A stretch of 64,000 bases of DNA from Ralstonia sp. SET104 (GTDB lineage: Bacteria; Pseudomonadota; Gammaproteobacteria; Burkholderiales; Burkholderiaceae). The position numbers and the translations under genes are program-made. The notes under the pieces are model-generated. The model made no database searches and was not told the DNA's origin. It saw nothing but the letters and a program-made list of their open reading frames with translations. Location of the stretch: NCBI RefSeq assembly GCF_003851545.1, contig NZ_BHVX01000001.1, positions 248,001-312,000 on the forward strand, in the 5' to 3' direction. This document shows positions 1-6,907 of the stretch, one piece after another (positions within the stretch are counted from its first letter, which is position 1; every line of letters starts with the position of its first letter).

Positions 1-1
1 A

Positions 2-646
2 ATGCATCGACCGAAACGCATGCTTGTCGAGAATATCGTGTGGGCGCACGAAATTGCCGCGCGCGACCCCGGATTTTTTTCACGTTTGGCACAGGGCCAA
101 CAACCCCAGGTGTTATGGATTGGCTGCGCAGATAGCCGTGTGCCCGCCGAAACCATTACCCATTCCAACCCGGGCGATTTATTCGTCCATCGCAATATCG
201 CCAATCTGGTGTGCCTGGCCGATGACAACACGATGAGCGTGCTGGAGTATGCCGTGCGCGTGCTCAAGGTCGCGCATGTGATCGTGTGCGGGCATGACGG
301 CTGCGGCGGGGTGCGCGCTTCATTGCTGCCGCCGCCCGATGGGTTGCCGCATGTGGCGCGCCGCATTGCGCCGCTGTGCGCACTGGCAGGCCACCACCGC
401 GCAGAACTCGATGCCATGCCCGATCTGGGTGCGCGCGTGAACCGCTTGGCTGAACTCAACGTGCTCGAGCAGGTGCGCTGCTTGCGTGAGAGCCCCATCG
501 TGCGCCAAGCAGAGCCGCCGCCGCGCGTGCACGGCTGGATCTTCGGTCTGACCGACGGGCGCATCCGTGTGCTGGCGTCGGGCGGCCCCGATGCTGAACA
601 CGCTACCTGCGGCGACATCCTGATGCCCACCGAGGCCATCGCCTGA
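2..646 (+). CDS. can: Beta-class carbonic anhydrase
   Basis: Interconverts CO2 and bicarbonate in the cytoplasm. The protein is 214 residues, a normal length for a bacterial beta-carbonic anhydrase. The zinc-site signatures are present: a C-A-D-S-R-V-P segment near residue 42 (Cys ligand plus the Asp/Arg dyad) and an H-D-G-C-G-G segment near residue 99 (His and second Cys ligands). An ATG at position 2 opens the frame, with a second in-frame ATG at 20. Because the window begins here, an upstream start cannot be excluded. It lies about 130 bp before a SulP transporter on the same strand, so bicarbonate uptake and CO2 hydration may be linked. Family assignment is firm. Confidence 0.93.
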   Translation: MHRPKRMLVENIVWAHEIAARDPGFFSRLAQGQQPQVLWIGCADSRVPAETITHSNPGDLFVHRNIANLVCLADDNTMSVLEYAVRVLKVAHVIVCGHDGCGGVRASLLPPPDGLPHVARRIAPLCALAGHHRAELDAMPDLGARVNRLAELNVLEQVRCLRESPIVRQAEPPPRVHGWIFGLTDGRIRVLASGGPDAEHATCGDILMPTEAIA

Positions 647-773
647 CCGCTTGGCGTCGCCGTTTGCGGCGGCCTCTTTTCCCCAACGTTTTCTCTCCTC
701 ACGCATGCCGGCGGTGCCCCCGCCCGCAGGCAGGCGTCTCGCGCGTGCGCAGTTCTACAACACTGACAAGACC

Positions 774-2333
774 ATGCAGACACCAACTTCTCCGGCTTTC
801 TTCCCGCGCGACATGCTCGCCGGGCTCATCGTGTTCTTTGTTGCCCTGCCGCTGTGCCTGGGCATTGCCAACGCATCGGGCGTTGACCCGCTTGCGGGGC
901 TGCTCTCCGGCATGATCGGCGGCCTGGTGGTGGCGTTGCTCAGCGGCTCGAAACTGAGCGTGAGCGGCCCGGCTGCCGGCCTTGTCGTCATCGTGGTGGA
1001 TGGCATTGCCAGGCTGGGCGGGTTCTCTGCGTTTCTGGTGGCCGTGGCGCTGGCGGGCGCGTTGCAGTTTGTGTTTGGCATGCTGCGCGCCGGGCGCTTT
1101 GCGGCATATGTGCCGTCCTCGGTCATCAAGGGCATGCTGGCGGCGATCGGGTTGCTGCTGATCATCAAGCAGGTACCGCTGGCGTTTGGCTTTGCAGACG
1201 GGCAGGGCGCCGCCGGCCCCGGCATGCTTGCCACGCCGTTCGGCGCGGTTTCTGTCGCGGCGATGTTGGTGACGTTGCTCTCAGCGGCTGTGCTCATCGG
1301 CTGGGATACGCCGATGCTGCGGCGTTTCACGTTCGTGCGCGCGTTGCCTTCGCCGCTGGTGGTGGTGGTGCTCGGCATTGGCGTGACCTTGCTGCTCGAC
1401 ATGGTGGCCCCCGGCATGGCAGCACCCGCAGAGCACCGCGTAAGCCTGCCGTCATTGGCTTCGTTTGGAGCGTTGCTGGATGCGCTGGAATCTCCCGCGC
1501 TGGGTGCGCTCGGCAATCCCGACGTCTGGCGCCTGGCGATGGCGCTGGCCATCGTGGCCAGCCTGGAAACACTGCTGAGCCTTGAAGCCGTTGAGCAGCT
1601 CGACCCGAAAAAGCGCCCCGCATCGCCCGACCGCGAACTCAAGGCCCAGGGCATCGGCAATATGGTGGCCGGTGCACTGGGCGGGCTTCCGATCACCTCC
1701 GTCATCGTGCGCAGTTCGGCAAACCTGCATGCCGGTGCGCAGAGCCGTTGGTCGGCCGTCGTGCACGGTGCGCTGCTGCTGGCGAGCGTGTTTGCGCTCA
1801 CGGCCATCGTCAACCGCATTCCGCTGGCGTGCCTGGCCACCCTCCTGATCTTTACCGGCTACAAGCTCGCCAAGCCGTCGCTGTTCGTCGCCGTGGCGCG
1901 GCAGGGGTGGGATCGCTTTGCGCCGTTCATTGCCACCATCGTGGGCGTGCTGCTGACGGACTTGCTCATCGGCATCGTGATCGGTATTGCGCTGAGCATC
2001 GCGCGGGCGATCCAGGCCAACCTGCGCCGCGCCATCGTCATGGCGCGTCATCACGACCACTTCCTGCTGTCGTTCCGCAAAGACGTGTCGTTCATGGGCA
2101 AGGTGCCGCTCAAGCGCTACCTGGCGCAGGTGCCGGACCACGCCACGCTTATTGTCGATGCGGCCCGCGCGGATTACATCGACCCCGATGTGCGCGAGAT
2201 GGTCGAACGCTTCATCGATGCGGCGCCGGCCCGCGGCATCGTTATCGAGCGTCATCACTTTGATGCGATCGTGCCGCAGCATGCGGGGCTTCGATTTCCA
2301 CGCCTGCCATTTGCACGCGCTGCCACCAGATAG
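774..2333 (+). CDS. SulP-family anion transporter (candidate bicarbonate transporter)
   Basis: Inner-membrane anion transporter or symporter of the SulP/SLC26 family, 519 residues from the ATG at 774. An upstream in-frame start at 651 would add a proline/arginine-rich leader that does not look like the family. Many hydrophobic segments fill residues about 10-390. The N-terminal stretch (P-R-D-M-L-A-G-L-I-V-F-F-V-A-L-P) and the S-G-P-A-A-G-L motif near residue 62 are typical of SulP proteins. The C-terminal ~80 residues are hydrophilic and resemble a short STAS-like domain. The substrate cannot be read from sequence; the carbonic anhydrase gene immediately upstream favours bicarbonate, as in known SulP-anhydrase pairs, but sulfate remains possible. 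Confidence 0.88.
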   Translation: MQTPTSPAFFPRDMLAGLIVFFVALPLCLGIANASGVDPLAGLLSGMIGGLVVALLSGSKLSVSGPAAGLVVIVVDGIARLGGFSAFLVAVALAGALQFVFGMLRAGRFAAYVPSSVIKGMLAAIGLLLIIKQVPLAFGFADGQGAAGPGMLATPFGAVSVAAMLVTLLSAAVLIGWDTPMLRRFTFVRALPSPLVVVVLGIGVTLLLDMVAPGMAAPAEHRVSLPSLASFGALLDALESPALGALGNPDVWRLAMALAIVASLETLLSLEAVEQLDPKKRPASPDRELKAQGIGNMVAGALGGLPITSVIVRSSANLHAGAQSRWSAVVHGALLLASVFALTAIVNRIPLACLATLLIFTGYKLAKPSLFVAVARQGWDRFAPFIATIVGVLLTDLLIGIVIGIALSIARAIQANLRRAIVMARHHDHFLLSFRKDVSFMGKVPLKRYLAQVPDHATLIVDAARADYIDPDVREMVERFIDAAPARGIVIERHHFDAIVPQHAGLRFPRLPFARAATR

Positions 2334-2648
2334 CGCCGCTTGATAACGTCGCTTCGGGGGTAACTCGTTTTTAGTAATTTAGAGGTCTGCCTCCAAACAT
2401 AATCAGACAAACTTGCCGTCCGACGAACGTTTGCCTCAGGGTGGCGCTTGAGCTGGCGTATGGCTCGGGCCGGAGTTTGGCGCCATGGCGGTGGTTGTCG
2501 GCGTTTGACAATGTTTGCAATTGCCCACGGCTCGGTTAATAGACTGAATTGGAGCGTGCTCTCCGGCAAATCGAATGGCACACCGATAAAACATTGCGCA
2601 GGGCGCAAAGGCGCATTATCAAGCGCATATTTAAAACGGGAGGCAGAC

Positions 2649-3797
2649 ATGACGACATTGCAACGAGGGACCCTGGTTTCGGCGGCCTTGGCCGCCCTGC
2701 TTGTGCTGGGCGGTTGCGCCAGCTCGGGCTCGGGCGACATGAGCGGCACCACTGGCAGCGGCGGCGGCTCCGGCTCCGGCTCCGGCTCCAACGGTTCGGG
2801 TGGCACGGCGACCACTGCTTCCACCACACCCACCGGCGATGTTGCGAACAAGGGCGGCGGTGTGCTGACTGCTACGGGCGGCGCCATCAGCGGCGTGGGT
2901 GCGACAGTGGCGGGCTCCAACGCGCCGGGCGCAGCGGGGCTGGGCAGCGTGATCGACAACCTGGGCAACACGGTGTCTGCCGCCGGCACGGGTGTGCAGT
3001 CGGGCCTGGGCGCGATGGGCGCGAATCCGAACCCGGTCGGCACCACGGTCTCCAGCACCGGCAACGTTGTCACCGCGGCGGGCAACACCGTCACGGCGAC
3101 TGGCGGGCTGCTCGACAGCCTCGGCACCGGCCCGCTGCAGCCGTTGTCGCCGGTCACCACGCCGGTGGGCGGTGCGGTTGAGCAGGTTGGCCAGGCGGTT
3201 GCAAACGCGGGCGGCACGCTGGGTACGGCGCTGTCGACGGGGCCTGTGGAGCAGGTCACGCAACAGATCAGCTCCGCCGTGGTGCCGCTCACCTCGCAGG
3301 TGACCACCGCCACGCAAACGCTGGGCAACACCACTGGCCTGGGTGCGCCGGCGACCAATCTGCTGCAGACCGTGGGCGGTGGCGTGGCAGGCGTCGGCAC
3401 GTCGCTCACGGCGACGAACGCGCCGGTCGTCTCCGGCCTGGGCGGTGTGGTCACAGCCACAGGCAGCACGGTGGCCGCGCTGGGCGGCGTCACGTCCACG
3501 CCGGGTGGTGCTACGTCGGCCAATCCGCTGGCACCGATTACCGGCGCGCTGGGTGGCGTGGGCAGTGCAGGCAGCGGCAGCAACCCGCTGGGTGCGGTGA
3601 CAGGCGCGCTGGGTGGGGCCGCCACAACCGGTACACCTGCGGCGGGGGCAACCGCACCGATCGGCTCGTTGCTGACGGGCGTGGGCTCGTCGCTCACCTC
3701 AACAGGTGCCGCAACGCCGCTGGCCCCGGTCACGGGCGCGGTGGGCGGTGCGGTGGGCTCATTGGGCGGTGCGCTGGGAGGCACGCCGCATCATTGA
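2649..3797 (+). CDS. Low-complexity Gly/Thr/Ala-rich lipoprotein ('collagen-like' type)
   Basis: Protein of 382 residues from the ATG at 2649, preceded by a GGGAGG ribosome site. It begins with a short signal peptide ending in a lipobox (L-G-G-C near residue 23), so it should be lipid-anchored. The rest is almost only Gly, Ala, Thr, Ser, Val, Asn and Leu. A Ser/Gly linker (residues about 30-55) is followed by degenerate repeats of the type G-x-x-V-x-x-x-G-x-T-V-x-x-x-G. I recall such proteins being annotated as collagen-like repeat proteins in Ralstonia and Burkholderia, but regular Gly-X-Y triplets are not obvious. The function is unknown; a surface or envelope role is an inference. A strong terminator follows directly. 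Confidence 0.75.
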   Translation: MTTLQRGTLVSAALAALLVLGGCASSGSGDMSGTTGSGGGSGSGSGSNGSGGTATTASTTPTGDVANKGGGVLTATGGAISGVGATVAGSNAPGAAGLGSVIDNLGNTVSAAGTGVQSGLGAMGANPNPVGTTVSSTGNVVTAAGNTVTATGGLLDSLGTGPLQPLSPVTTPVGGAVEQVGQAVANAGGTLGTALSTGPVEQVTQQISSAVVPLTSQVTTATQTLGNTTGLGAPATNLLQTVGGGVAGVGTSLTATNAPVVSGLGGVVTATGSTVAALGGVTSTPGGATSANPLAPITGALGGVGSAGSGSNPLGAVTGALGGAATTGTPAAGATAPIGSLLTGVGSSLTSTGAATPLAPVTGAVGGAVGSLGGALGGTPHH

Positions 3798-3815
3798 TCC
3801 ACGCTGTGCCGACTG

Positions 3816-3847
3816 GCCGTCCATGCTTTGCGCTGGACGGCTTTTTT
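3816..3847 (+). terminator. Rho-independent terminator after the lipoprotein gene
   Basis: A perfect 8-bp stem (GCCGTCCA at 3816-3823 and TGGACGGC at 3834-3841) with a 10-nt loop is followed by six T residues. It begins 18 bp after the stop codon of the low-complexity lipoprotein gene. Confidence 0.9.
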
Positions 3848-3927
3848 CATTGGGCCATCGCGAGGGCCCACAGTTTGTAAAGTACATCTTGTGCGCGCAA
3901 CCCCCGCGCGCCATATGGAGACCCAAG

Positions 3928-4035
3928 ATGATCAAGCACGCACTATTTGCCCGGCTCATTGCCAAGCCCGGCAAGGAACAGGCCGTGGCCGACTTTTTGG
4001 CCGCCGGCCTGCAGATGGCCAATCCGTTTGTCTAG
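3928..4035 (+). pseudogene. 5' fragment of an ABM-type monooxygenase gene split by the island
   Basis: An ATG with a GGAG ribosome site opens a frame that reads 29 residues of a typical ABM-domain N terminus (A-R-L-I-A-K-P-G-K-E). It then runs through the 11-bp island core and stops after six more codons, which are island-derived from the seventh core-adjacent base onward. ABM proteins (antibiotic biosynthesis monooxygenase-like, dimeric ferredoxin fold) are about 95-105 residues, so this fragment cannot fold. The missing C-terminal 73 residues lie at 37302-37523 on the same strand. The frame is continuous when the two pieces are joined at the core (M-A-N). Confidence 0.88.
4014..4024 (+). 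other. Left attachment core (attL) of the genomic island
   Basis: The 11-bp word GATGGCCAATC occurs here and again, identical and in the same orientation, at 37301-37311. Left of this copy the sequence codes for the ABM-domain N terminus; right of the other copy it codes for the C terminus, in the same frame. The true crossover overlap may be shorter than the 11 bp of identity. Confidence 0.85.
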
Positions 4036-4108
4036 GGTTGCGAGTCCCAGTTTTCTTATAGATACCAAAAGGGTTTGCAGGTTAGCGCCTGCAGACAACT
4101 TTTCTTTC

Positions 4109-4127
4109 GGGTTACGCCGGGGTTACA
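4109..4127 (+). repeat. Left-end 19-bp direct repeat (candidate integrase arm site)
   Basis: GGGTTACGCCGGGGTTACA contains the word GGGTTAC twice. A copy with one mismatch lies at 37165-37183, at the other end of the island in the same orientation. Each copy is 85-120 bp inside its attachment core, a typical distance for arm-type binding sites of tyrosine recombinases. Confidence 0.65.
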
Positions 4128-4197
4128 CACCTTGTGCACTACCATCTATCCCGACACAGGAAGCGGAGCCACGTGTCCTCGAAACGTTGGAGGTAGG

Positions 4198-4290
4198 GTG
4201 AGTCGTCGCAAGATTACGCAGGAAGATCTCAAAGGGTTCTCGCTTGAGAACTACGCCGCTCTGGCGAAGTTTTCGTATGCACAGTGGTAG
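4198..4290 (+). pseudogene. Short ORF resembling the N terminus of DUF6387-type island proteins
   Basis: A GTG start preceded by a GGAGG site opens a 30-codon frame. The product contains K-I-T-Q-E-D-L and then F-S-L-E-N-Y-A-A-L-A, followed by a terminal Q-W. From memory this resembles the start of DUF6387 proteins, which often sit next to integrase genes, but those are several hundred residues long. It is therefore probably a truncated remnant, or a small coupled peptide upstream of the gene at 4316. The family match is from recall only. Confidence 0.35.
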
Positions 4291-4315
4291 GACTTGATGT
4301 TCCACCGGAGATTTC

Positions 4316-5299
4316 ATGGATCCGAGCACTTCGCCAGTTGAGCCGAAGCCATTTGAATGGCTGGACCTCGACATGTTGGACCGAGACCCGCTGGCGGCGG
4401 TCGGCGCTTTGGGACTGCCCCCTTTGCCCGCACTGCTATTGCCTCTGCAGCGAGCACTTCGGGTCTTGCTTGGGCGAAACCTTCCGCCTGTAGACGCGTT
4501 GAAGCGAGACCGAATCAGTCGTGAGCTGCTCGCTGATCCCACGGCGCTTGCAATGGCCATTGCTTCAATCGTTGTCAAATTTCTGCAAGCAATTGCCACC
4601 ACACCAACGGAAGGTACGCTATCCGTATCCGATGCGCTTGATGCCCTTCACGCTTTCCCCGAGATGGTCGCCGCAGATGCCTCCCAGCTCGACTCCTTGT
4701 TCGATGACGTGGTGTTCGACTGGAACCCTGGGTCCCATGTGGGAAAGATCTTAGTCGAGGAAGTGCCAGGGGAAGATTGGCCCATATTGCGCCTGAAGAT
4801 CCTTGATGAGTTGCCATTTAGCTTGGATATTTGGGATCTCGCCGCCCTTGCGGTGCTGGCCCTGGTGGATTGTTCTGTTCGTCTATACCAACGGGGAAAC
4901 CACGATCAGGCACTCATCGGTTATAGCGCCGCCGCCAGCTTGAGCCATGCCATGGAATATCTGCACTCCCTTCCAGGGGACGCTTTCTACAAGGTCATGG
5001 GTGTCTTGACGACAGTCACCGACTCCGCTCACCAACGTGTCAATTCCCAACGGGGCGCAGAGGCCAAGAGACAGCAGAAGACCGTCCGATGGGCACAAAT
5101 CAAACAGCACGCCATCCGAGCGCTGGAGCGCCGGACTGATGGTTGGAAAAGCGTGAACGAAGCCTTGAGAACGTTGGACGAGGTGGCCGAAACGATGCAA
5201 GGAGAACTGAGCGAGAGCACATACAAGAAGATCCTCGGAGAGATCAGGCAGGAGCGTCCGGCCCTTTTTGTGCCACGCAGGCGTCGTCCCTCATCTTGA
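4316..5299 (+). CDS. Hypothetical island protein, 327 residues
   Basis: A continuous frame from an ATG with a GGAG site 7 bp upstream. I do not recognise a family. The N-terminal half is rich in Leu/Pro (a P-L-P-A-L-L-L-P-L stretch near residue 36) and acidic residues. The middle has a hydrophobic helix (I-W-D-L-A-A-L-A-V-L-A-L near residues 170-182) and the C-terminal ~90 residues are Lys/Arg-rich and helical (Q-R-G-A-E-A-K-R-Q-Q-K). There is no signal peptide. It is the first full-length gene inside the left end of the island. A DNA-associated role would be speculation based only on the basic tail. Confidence 0.6.
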   Translation: MDPSTSPVEPKPFEWLDLDMLDRDPLAAVGALGLPPLPALLLPLQRALRVLLGRNLPPVDALKRDRISRELLADPTALAMAIASIVVKFLQAIATTPTEGTLSVSDALDALHAFPEMVAADASQLDSLFDDVVFDWNPGSHVGKILVEEVPGEDWPILRLKILDELPFSLDIWDLAALAVLALVDCSVRLYQRGNHDQALIGYSAAASLSHAMEYLHSLPGDAFYKVMGVLTTVTDSAHQRVNSQRGAEAKRQQKTVRWAQIKQHAIRALERRTDGWKSVNEALRTLDEVAETMQGELSESTYKKILGEIRQERPALFVPRRRRPSS

Positions 5300-5471
5300 C
5301 TGTTGCAAGACTCTGACGATCGCATAAAAATTTTGGACAAAATCCAAGGATCTTGTCGGCAACATCCTTAGGGTGTGCGCTCGACTGAGGTGCACCTTGC
5401 AAATAGATTGATCCCCGTGCCACGAAAAGCGTGCACGGCAAACCAGATCAACTTTCGCAAGGAGCAGAAGA

Positions 5472-5696
5472 GTGTTGGAGCAATATCAAGATCGTCTTTT
5501 CACCCGCCAGGAGGCTGCCGCCTACATCGGTGTACAGTCAAACACCCTGGCTACCTGGGCCTGTACCCAGCGCTATGACCTGCGCTACGTCAAGGTCGGC
5601 CGCAACGTCCGCTATCGCAAGCAAGACCTGGACGCGTTCATCCAGCGCAATGTGCGTGGTGCTCTTGCCTACAAAGGAGAGCCCCATGACCGATAA
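5472..5696 (+). CDS. Small helix-turn-helix regulator, excisionase/AlpA-like
   Basis: A 74-residue protein from a GTG start with an AAGGAG site 9 bp upstream. The segment F-T-R-Q-E-A-A-A-Y-I-G-V followed by L-A-T-W, V-G-R-N-V-R-Y-R and D-L-D-A-F-I is the classic pattern of MerR-like excisionase/AlpA 'helix-turn-helix domain' proteins. These act as integrase-regulating or excision factors in islands and prophages. It overlaps the next gene by 11 bp, so the two are probably translated together. Position near the left end of an integrated island supports an excision or regulatory role, but a plain transcription regulator is equally possible. Confidence 0.75.
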   Translation: MLEQYQDRLFTRQEAAAYIGVQSNTLATWACTQRYDLRYVKVGRNVRYRKQDLDAFIQRNVRGALAYKGEPHDR

Positions 5697-6276
5697 TGCT
5701 GGCCTGAGTCCATTTCAAAAGTTCTGTGCAACGCTCCAACCTGTCCCGAGCGAGGCAGTGTATCGGGCAAACTTGCTTCTGAGGTCGGAGGACTTATTTC
5801 CGCAAGATGCCGATCAGGAGGCGCTTTACATTGCATTTGCGTTCACTCCGGCTCGGGCAGCAATTGATTGGCTGGAGCGGCTTTATCACGAAAAATCGGC
5901 AAGTTATGCTAGAGCTGCATTTGGAAGATTAAGCAATACCAACAAGGGTTTGGTGCTCTCCGGATATGGACTGAAATATATAGGGGTGGATTTTCCACCT
6001 AGACTTGGGCGAGTTTGGTACAGCCTATTTGTGGTCAAGGATGAGTTAAAGTCGGAGGACGATTTTCCAGTTACATCTTATCAAAATGCTGGTATCTGGC
6101 CTTTTTTTGATCGCAAGACAATTTCTCCGAAGGAGGTTGCTAAGAAAGTGAAGCTGGAACTGGACAAATTGTGTCCAGTTTCGTGGCCAAAGCTCTTGAG
6201 AATTGGCGAGAACGGATCCCTTGTTGGAGCTGACTCTCGGAGACCGGCTCATCTCACGGGTATACCCAACGGGTAA
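5686..6276 (+). CDS. Hypothetical island protein coupled to the HTH gene
   Basis: A 196-residue protein using the ATG at 5686, inside the end of the preceding HTH gene and preceded by AAAGGAG. The frame is open further upstream, but that part is a shadow of the HTH gene. No family is recognised. The protein is soluble, with aromatic-rich stretches (Y-I-A-F-A-F-T-P-A-R-A-A and I-W-P-F-F-D-R-K-T-I). The C-terminal part contains two Lys-rich helices. A terminator follows. The tight overlap suggests a function together with the AlpA-like protein. Confidence 0.65.
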   Translation: MTDNAGLSPFQKFCATLQPVPSEAVYRANLLLRSEDLFPQDADQEALYIAFAFTPARAAIDWLERLYHEKSASYARAAFGRLSNTNKGLVLSGYGLKYIGVDFPPRLGRVWYSLFVVKDELKSEDDFPVTSYQNAGIWPFFDRKTISPKEVAKKVKLELDKLCPVSWPKLLRIGENGSLVGADSRRPAHLTGIPNG

Positions 6277-6298
6277 CCATCCTGATCCCCCTCGAAGA

Positions 6299-6322
6299 TC
6301 CCTGCCACAAGCGGGGATTTTT
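6299..6322 (+). terminator. Rho-independent terminator
   Basis: The 7-bp stem TCCCTGC/GCGGGGA (one T-G pair) with a 5-nt loop is followed by five T residues, 22 bp after the stop codon at 6276. Confidence 0.75.
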
Positions 6323-6601
6323 CGTTTCTCCGCCTCCCATCTTCCCATGACGGCTCACGCTGCCCTCTCGATCAGGCTGCCAGCGGGAGGATGGGAAGAT
6401 GTTTCACAAACAATTCTACTCTCCACCGCACCACGACTCGCATCCTGCAGGCGATGCTTCCGAATTGGCACGTTCGGGGCACTTGCCCGGCTACGGGTGG
6501 TTTAATTTTTTATATTTATAAAAATATTGCAATTAATATATTTAAAGTTAAAATATAAATAAGGGATTTGTGCTGAAATTTTGCGGCACATAAATTAAAA
6601 A
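6323..6601. other. Non-coding stretch with an inverted repeat and an AT-rich tract
   Basis: No supported gene. A perfect 11-bp inverted repeat (CATCTTCCCAT at 6338-6348 and ATGGGAAGATG at 6391-6401) is separated by 42 bp. From about 6503 to 6600 the sequence is very AT-rich, unlike anything nearby, and ends just before an HTH gene. It may hold the promoter and operator of that gene. Because the primase-helicase gene follows, a replication origin with a melting region is also possible. Confidence 0.4.
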
Positions 6602-6796
6602 ATGGATTCAGAAAACAACGTAATTTCCGCCGTGCGCAATGCTGGTGGGCCAAGCAGAGTGGCAGCAGAGCTCCGTGTGTCGAGTCGAGCGGTCAACACC
6701 TGGCAGAACAAAGGCTACGTCCCCAAATATGATTGTGCGCAAAGGCTGGCAGCACTTGTCGGCGTACCTGTGGCAACACTGCGAAAGACCATCTGA
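6602..6796 (+). CDS. Small Cro/YdaS-like HTH protein
   Basis: A 64-residue DNA-binding protein. The core reads A-V-R-N-A-G-G-P-S-R-V-A-A-E-L-R-V-S-S-R-A-V and then W-Q-N-K-G-Y-V-P, the usual arrangement of YdaS/Cro-type HTH proteins, with the recognition helix followed by a conserved Trp and an 'xxVP' turn. It lies immediately after the AT-rich tract and about 110 bp before the large primase-helicase gene on the same strand. A role as repressor or activator of the replication gene is an inference from position. Confidence 0.75.
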   Translation: MDSENNVISAVRNAGGPSRVAAELRVSSRAVNTWQNKGYVPKYDCAQRLAALVGVPVATLRKTI

Positions 6797-6907
6797 CAGC
6801 ACTACTCGGTGGCGAAGCGTAGGCTTCGTGCCCCACCGCTCAAAAAAACAAAGGCCCGGCGAATTGAGAGTTCGACCGAGCCAGAAATTAAAAAAGATAA
6901 TTGATAT

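Noticed and set aside
755-2282. Long antisense frames over the SulP gene
   Set aside because: They are GC-bias shadows in third-position-rich DNA, with no ribosome sites and no family-like residues.
2255-3784. 509-residue Pro/Val-rich minus-strand frame opposite the lipoprotein gene
   Set aside because: It mirrors the Gly/Thr repeats of the true gene; the plus strand has a signal peptide with lipobox, a ribosome site and a terminator.
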